Source: DASZBX01 sp035943635 (GTDB lineage: Bacteria; Actinomycetota; Actinomycetes; Streptomycetales; Catenulisporaceae). Taken from it: 10,593 bases of DNA. Positions 8,101 to 10,593 of this stretch are shown here, one piece after another (position 1 is the stretch's first letter; the number at the start of each line of letters is the position of its first letter). The stretch covers positions 1-10,593 of the forward strand of contig DASZBX010000132.1 in the NCBI GenBank assembly GCA_035943635.1, written 5' to 3'. The translations under genes and the position numbers were made by a program. A model generated the notes under the pieces. The model was not told the origin of the DNA. It ran no database searches and saw only the letters and a list, made by a program, of their open reading frames with translations.

Positions 8101-9188
8101 GGGTCTCGGGTCAAGACGGCTCGCCGCGACGACGGCTCGTCCGGCTGACCGGCCGCACCCCGGGTCAGGGCTGGGCACCGCACGGCACGGTATTGGTCAC
8201 GGGCGGAACTCAAGGCCTCGGCGCCCACGCCGCGCGCTGGCTCGCCCGGCACGGCGCCGAGGATCTCGTGCTCACCGCCGAGCGCCCTGATCCGGCCCAT
8301 GACGCGCTGCTCACCGAGTTGGCCGACTCGGGCGTTCGGGCCACGATCGTCACGTGCGACCCTGCCGCCCCGGCCGCGCTCGCCACTGCGCTCGCGGCCC
8401 TGGCCGACCGCCCGCTGACCGCCGTCATCCATGCCGCCGAAGCGGAGCCGGCGGCCGTCAAGGCACTCGACGAGCTGACCCGGAACGCTGATCTCGCCGC
8501 CTTTGTCGTCTTCCTGCCGCTGCCCCCGGAATTGGCCGCCCTCGCCGCTGATTCGCAAACCGACGAAGCTGTCCTCGCGGACGCCCTGAAAAGCGTGCAG
8601 GGCATCGTCACGAACCGGATCGCCGCCAGCCGGCCGGCGACCGCGATCGCCTGGGGTCCGTGGCGGGAGGACAAGGCAACGACCGGAGTGCGCGCCGTCG
8701 GTCCTCAGCCCGCGATGTCAGTGCTGGAGGAAGCAGTCGGCACCGACGACTCGCTTCTGGTGGTGGCGGACGTCGACTGGCCGAAGGTGGCGGCCGCGCA
8801 CGGGCCGCTGCCGGAATTCTTCCAGTACATATCCGACCTCTCCGATCATGCCGATGCCGAACCCGGCGGCGCGCAATGCCTGGCCCGGCGTCTGGCCGAC
8901 GTGAGCGGCGGCGAAGCCCGGGAGATCCTTCTCGCGGCGCTGCGCGCGGAGGCCGCCGCGGTGCTCGGGCACGCCTCCACGATCGACATCGACCCCGAGG
9001 CCGGTCTCCTGGACCTCGGCCTTTCCTCGTTCACGGCGCTGGAACTGGGAAACCGCCTCAGCGAGACGATCGGGATCAAGGTGCCGCTGAAAGCGATCCT
9101 CGGCTATCCCAGCCTGGCCGGCCTGGCCGACTACCTGTACGCGGAGCTGGCCCTCTCCGGAAGCCCTCGACTTGAAGACCACTCATGA
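5142..9188 (+). CDS. Modular type I PKS, one extension module: docking-KS-AT-(inactive KR)-ACP
   Basis: This 1348-residue protein carries one extension module. Residues 1-33 are a charged N-terminal docking helix (MADQEKEKLLEYLKWVTTDL onward), so it receives a chain from another PKS protein. KS, about 36-460: Cys208 in DTACSSSL, His343 in EGHGTGT, His384 in KSNIGH, all intact. AT, about 565-860: GQGSQ at 576, nucleophile Ser665 in GHSIGE, and HAFH at 765-768; GHSIG plus HAFH is the malonyl-CoA pattern. The post-AT linker ends in PSYPFQRQRYW. A dimerisation-element-like segment follows (936-985, LPAIAAWRRARSWRYRV). The KR keeps a Rossmann motif GGTQGLG (1021-1027) and WGPW (1171-1174), but its structural subdomain is missing and the Ser and Tyr motifs are gone, so no reduction is expected. 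ACP, about 1260-1335: Ser1296 in LGLSSFTALEL, with Ser in place of the usual Asp before it. The protein ends ~15 residues later, without a C-terminal docking domain or thioesterase. Predicted role: adds a malonyl-derived beta-keto C2 unit. The stop overlaps the next gene's start (ATGA). Confidence 0.95.
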   Translation: MADQEKEKLLEYLKWVTTDLHQSRQRLAQIESAAREPIAVIAMSCRFPGDVRTPEDLWRLVDGGGDATGDFPANRGWDIGNLYDPDPRKSGTSYTRRGGFIYDADEFDAGLFGMSPREAMATDPQQRLLLECAWEALERAGLDPHATRGTDTGVFTGVMYDDYASRLRSVPPEYQGFIGNGSAGSVASGRIAYTFGFHGPAITVDTACSSSLVAVHQACQALRQRECSLALAGGVTVLSTPGLFVEFSRQRGLSPDGRCRSFAASADGTGFGEGAGLLLLARLSDARRDGHPVLALIRGSAVNQDGASNGLTSPSGPAQQRVIGKALEHAGLRPRDIDAVEGHGTGTVLGDPVEVQALLAAYGPDRVQGQEPLWLGAVKSNIGHTQAAAGVAGVIKMVMAMRHRTLPPSRYADQPSPHVDWSAGLVELVAEGRPWPATGRPARAAVSAFGISGTNAHVILEAAPTVADLDSPTDRRPAGSAVLPFVVSARTDTALRAQAARICDYAQQHPDVDLRDLARSLLDTRPLLDARAAVSAGDGAELVRGLTALAQGRSDDTVVRAGGPRLEGAIAFLFTGQGSQRPGMGRQLYRAHPVFARTMDEVCAHFDPRLDRPLLDVVFDDEGDPSASALHQTAYAQPALFAIEIALFRLLESWGIVADQLIGHSIGELSAVCAAGALDLADACALVAERARLMQARPADGAMISASAPEEDVRALLHGYEHLADVAAVNGPESVVLSGDRDTVLAIARRLRAAGHKVKRLRVSHAFHSPHMEGLQDELAQVAARLKFSPPRIPVISNVTGAALSLAQLRDPEYWGRQLRGTVRFRDGVDHLRRAGVTTYLEVGPDAVLTALAHDVLAPAGTPFALIPLLRRDRDECRSVAAGLALARFNDVPVDWSSVLGGYRGERLILPSYPFQRQRYWIDADTPGTPGATGQDAWFWETIVQQDGASLGTALGLDADQATSLTAVLPAIAAWRRARSWRYRVARVSGQDGSPRRRLVRLTGRTPGQGWAPHGTVLVTGGTQGLGAHAARWLARHGAEDLVLTAERPDPAHDALLTELADSGVRATIVTCDPAAPAALATALAALADRPLTAVIHAAEAEPAAVKALDELTRNADLAAFVVFLPLPPELAALAADSQTDEAVLADALKSVQGIVTNRIAASRPATAIAWGPWREDKATTGVRAVGPQPAMSVLEEAVGTDDSLLVVADVDWPKVAAAHGPLPEFFQYISDLSDHADAEPGGAQCLARRLADVSGGEAREILLAALRAEAAAVLGHASTIDIDPEAGLLDLGLSSFTALELGNRLSETIGIKVPLKAILGYPSLAGLADYLYAELALSGSPRLEDHS

Positions 9189-10276
9189 CGAACGATGTCG
9201 AAGAACTAAAACAGTTCGCCGGTGTGCACGCGCAGGCGCAACGTATTTCCCGCGCCCAGTATGAGACAGTCCTCGCCCATGTCACGCATGACGGCGAGGG
9301 GCCCGGATCGTGGACGGCGGAGTGGAGCAATGCGGCCCGGGAGCGCGAGCAGCACGGCGATCCGCTCGGCGCCAGCCGGCTCTTCACCATGGCCCGCTTC
9401 CCCTACGTGGACGGTGATGCCCGCCACCAGGCGTGGGAGCGGGCCGTCGCGGCGTTCGACCGCTGGCGGTCCGAGCAGGCCGCCGATCTGCGGCCGGTGG
9501 ACGTCGACGTGGACGGCGGCCGGGTACGGTGCCTGATGGTCGGCGCGGCGAACCGGGATGCGCCGTTCGTCATCGTCATGGGCGGCATCGTGAGCACGAA
9601 GGAGCAATGGGCGCCGGTCCTGCTACGGCTGTCCCGGCTCGGGATGGCCGGGGTCGTCACGGAGATGCCTGGGACCGGCGCGAACACCATGCCCTATCAG
9701 CAGGATTCCTGGCGGATGTTCCCAGCCATCCTGGACGCCGTGGGCGATCGAGCCGGGCAGGGTCCCCGCTACGCGATGGCCATGAGCTTCAGCGGTCACC
9801 TGGCGCTTCGCAGTGCTCTGGAGGAGCCGCGCATCCAAGCTGTTCTCACTGTGGGCGCGCCGATCAGTTCCGTCTTCGCGGACCCCGCGTGGCAGCTTCA
9901 GCTGCCCCGCCTGACCGGCGACACCCTAGCCCACCTGACCGGGGTGACGAGGGCTGAGCTCGGTGACCGGCTCCGCGGCTGGGCGCTGACCCCGGAACAG
10001 TTGGCGGGCCTGGAGATTCCCGTGTCGTATGTCGCCAGCAAGCGGGACGAGATCATTCCGGCCGGCGACATCGAACTGCTACGGCGCACCGTGCGCAACC
10101 TGTCATTGCTGGAGAACGACGATGTGCACGGTTCCCCGAACTACAACAAGGTCATAGGGCCATGGCTCGTCAGGGAGCTGCTGCGGGTGAATCGTTCCGA
10201 CGGCCTGCGGCGCGCGGTCCTCAGTTCGGTCATCCCGCTGCTCCGGGCGGCCGGCGGGCTCCACAGGACCCGGTGA
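9185..10276 (+). CDS. Alpha/beta hydrolase, FrsA/Ayg1/DHPON-hydrolase-like, coupled to PKS
   Basis: A 363-residue alpha/beta hydrolase with a helical N-terminal cap (about 1-100) and a core from about 105. The strand and oxyanion region VIVMGGIVSTKEQW (129-142) has the GG..S.KE pattern of the FrsA/DUF1100 and 2,6-dihydropseudooxynicotine hydrolase group. The nucleophile elbow is AMSFSG with Ser201; both outer Gly of the canonical GxSxG are replaced (Ala199, Ser203). Asp288 in KRDEIIP and His315 in DDVHGS complete the triad. There is no signal peptide, so it acts in the cytoplasm. Known relatives include C-C bond hydrolases such as fungal Ayg1, which shortens a polyketide. Its ATG overlaps the PKS stop by ATGA, with no strong ribosome site of its own, implying translational coupling and a near-stoichiometric partnership. 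Possible roles are chain release from the ACP, retro-Claisen trimming of a beta-diketone, or editing; an ester or lactone hydrolase is the alternative. The specific reaction is inferred, not seen. Confidence 0.85.
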   Translation: MTNDVEELKQFAGVHAQAQRISRAQYETVLAHVTHDGEGPGSWTAEWSNAAREREQHGDPLGASRLFTMARFPYVDGDARHQAWERAVAAFDRWRSEQAADLRPVDVDVDGGRVRCLMVGAANRDAPFVIVMGGIVSTKEQWAPVLLRLSRLGMAGVVTEMPGTGANTMPYQQDSWRMFPAILDAVGDRAGQGPRYAMAMSFSGHLALRSALEEPRIQAVLTVGAPISSVFADPAWQLQLPRLTGDTLAHLTGVTRAELGDRLRGWALTPEQLAGLEIPVSYVASKRDEIIPAGDIELLRRTVRNLSLLENDDVHGSPNYNKVIGPWLVRELLRVNRSDGLRRAVLSSVIPLLRAAGGLHRTR

Positions 10277-10344
10277 CGACGAAACAGGACGCGACCGGCG
10301 ACCTCCCGGGACCGGTCGCCCCAGCGGTGGAGGACAGACTGCCC

Positions 10345-10593
10345 ATGGACAACAACGAAGGCAAGTTGCGTGATTACCTCAAGCGGGCCACCACCGAATT
10401 GCGCCAGGCACGGCAGCAGCTGGGCGAGCTGACCGACCACGCGCAGTCTCCGATCGCGGTGGTGGGTATCGCGTGTCGTTTTCCCGGCGGGGTCACCACA
10501 CCCGAAGAACTCTGGCAACTGGTCGCCGACGGCACCGACGCGATCACCGGTTTCCCCACCAACCGCGGCTGGAACCTCGAGGAACTCTACAAC
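10345..10593 (+). CDS. Second modular type I PKS, N-terminal docking helix and start of KS (partial, runs off right edge)
   Basis: Eighty-three residues are visible. Residues 1-32 are an N-terminal docking helix (MDNNEGKLRDYLKRATTEL, then RQARQQLGELTD), followed by the opening of a ketosynthase: SPIAVVGIACRFPGGV, PEELWQLVADG, FPTNRGWNLEELYN. The active site is beyond the window. ATG 10345 is chosen because it puts the helix at the usual position; GGAGG (10329-10333) lies 11 nt upstream, a little far. An in-frame GTG at 10273 overlaps the hydrolase stop as GTGA and would add 24 residues (VTTKQDATGDLPGPV...), so a coupled start there is a real alternative. It is third in the plus-strand operon. 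Its docking helix differs in charge pattern from that of the first PKS, so the two should accept different upstream partners. Confidence 0.92.
   Translation, partial: MDNNEGKLRDYLKRATTELRQARQQLGELTDHAQSPIAVVGIACRFPGGVTTPEELWQLVADGTDAITGFPTNRGWNLEELYN

Noticed and set aside
7341..8558. 405-codon open frame on the minus strand opposite the AT-KR region
   Set aside because: Same shadow effect; no recognisable domain, no ribosome site, Gly/Arg/Gln-rich composition.
8160..8790. Active ketoreductase, suggested by GGTQGLG and WGPW
   Set aside because: The Rossmann motif survives, but the Ser and Tyr catalytic motifs and the structural subdomain are absent, so a working reductase is not supported.

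Overview
The window comes from a high-GC actinobacterium, a Streptomyces- or Pseudonocardiaceae-like organism. It holds the left edge and part of the core of a modular type I polyketide biosynthetic cluster. The evidence is GC-rich third codon positions throughout, cis-AT PKS modules with actinomycete-type N-terminal docking helices, two soluble bacterial-class cytochromes P450, and an IS remnant beside a decayed gene at the left end. The product of the pathway cannot be named from this window.

Layout. Positions 1-194 are the C-terminal end of an IS transposase that enters from outside the window. Positions 237-1128 hold two out-of-frame remnants of a larger non-cluster gene. The first has a nuclease-like D...QxK signature; the second is an alpha-helical C-terminus. 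A strong 59-nt hairpin at 1160-1218 lies between these remnants and the convergent cluster genes. From there to 4708 three minus-strand genes read leftward in the order P450 (3524-4708), P450 (2117-3358), HAD-type hydrolase (1306-2052). A 433-bp divergent region (4709-5141) separates them from the plus-strand PKS operon: a one-module PKS (5142-9188), an alpha/beta hydrolase whose start overlaps the PKS stop (9185-10276), and the beginning of a second PKS gene (10345 to the right edge).

How the genes may work together. The PKS module is docking helix-KS-AT-(dead KR)-ACP. The AT carries malonyl-type motifs. The KR has lost its structural subdomain and its Ser/Tyr active site, so the module should add an unreduced beta-keto C2 unit. 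The protein starts with an N-terminal docking helix, so it accepts a chain from another PKS encoded elsewhere. It stops about 15 residues after the ACP, with no C-terminal docking domain and no thioesterase. The next gene encodes a complete Ser-Asp-His hydrolase resembling the FrsA/Ayg1/2,6-dihydropseudooxynicotine hydrolase group, some members of which cleave C-C bonds next to ketones. A beta-keto-forming module translationally coupled to such a hydrolase is the most interesting biology here. It suggests trans chain release, retro-Claisen trimming or editing of a beta-dicarbonyl intermediate; this is inference. The two P450s would supply tailoring oxidations. No redox partner, regulator, transporter or resistance gene is visible in the window.
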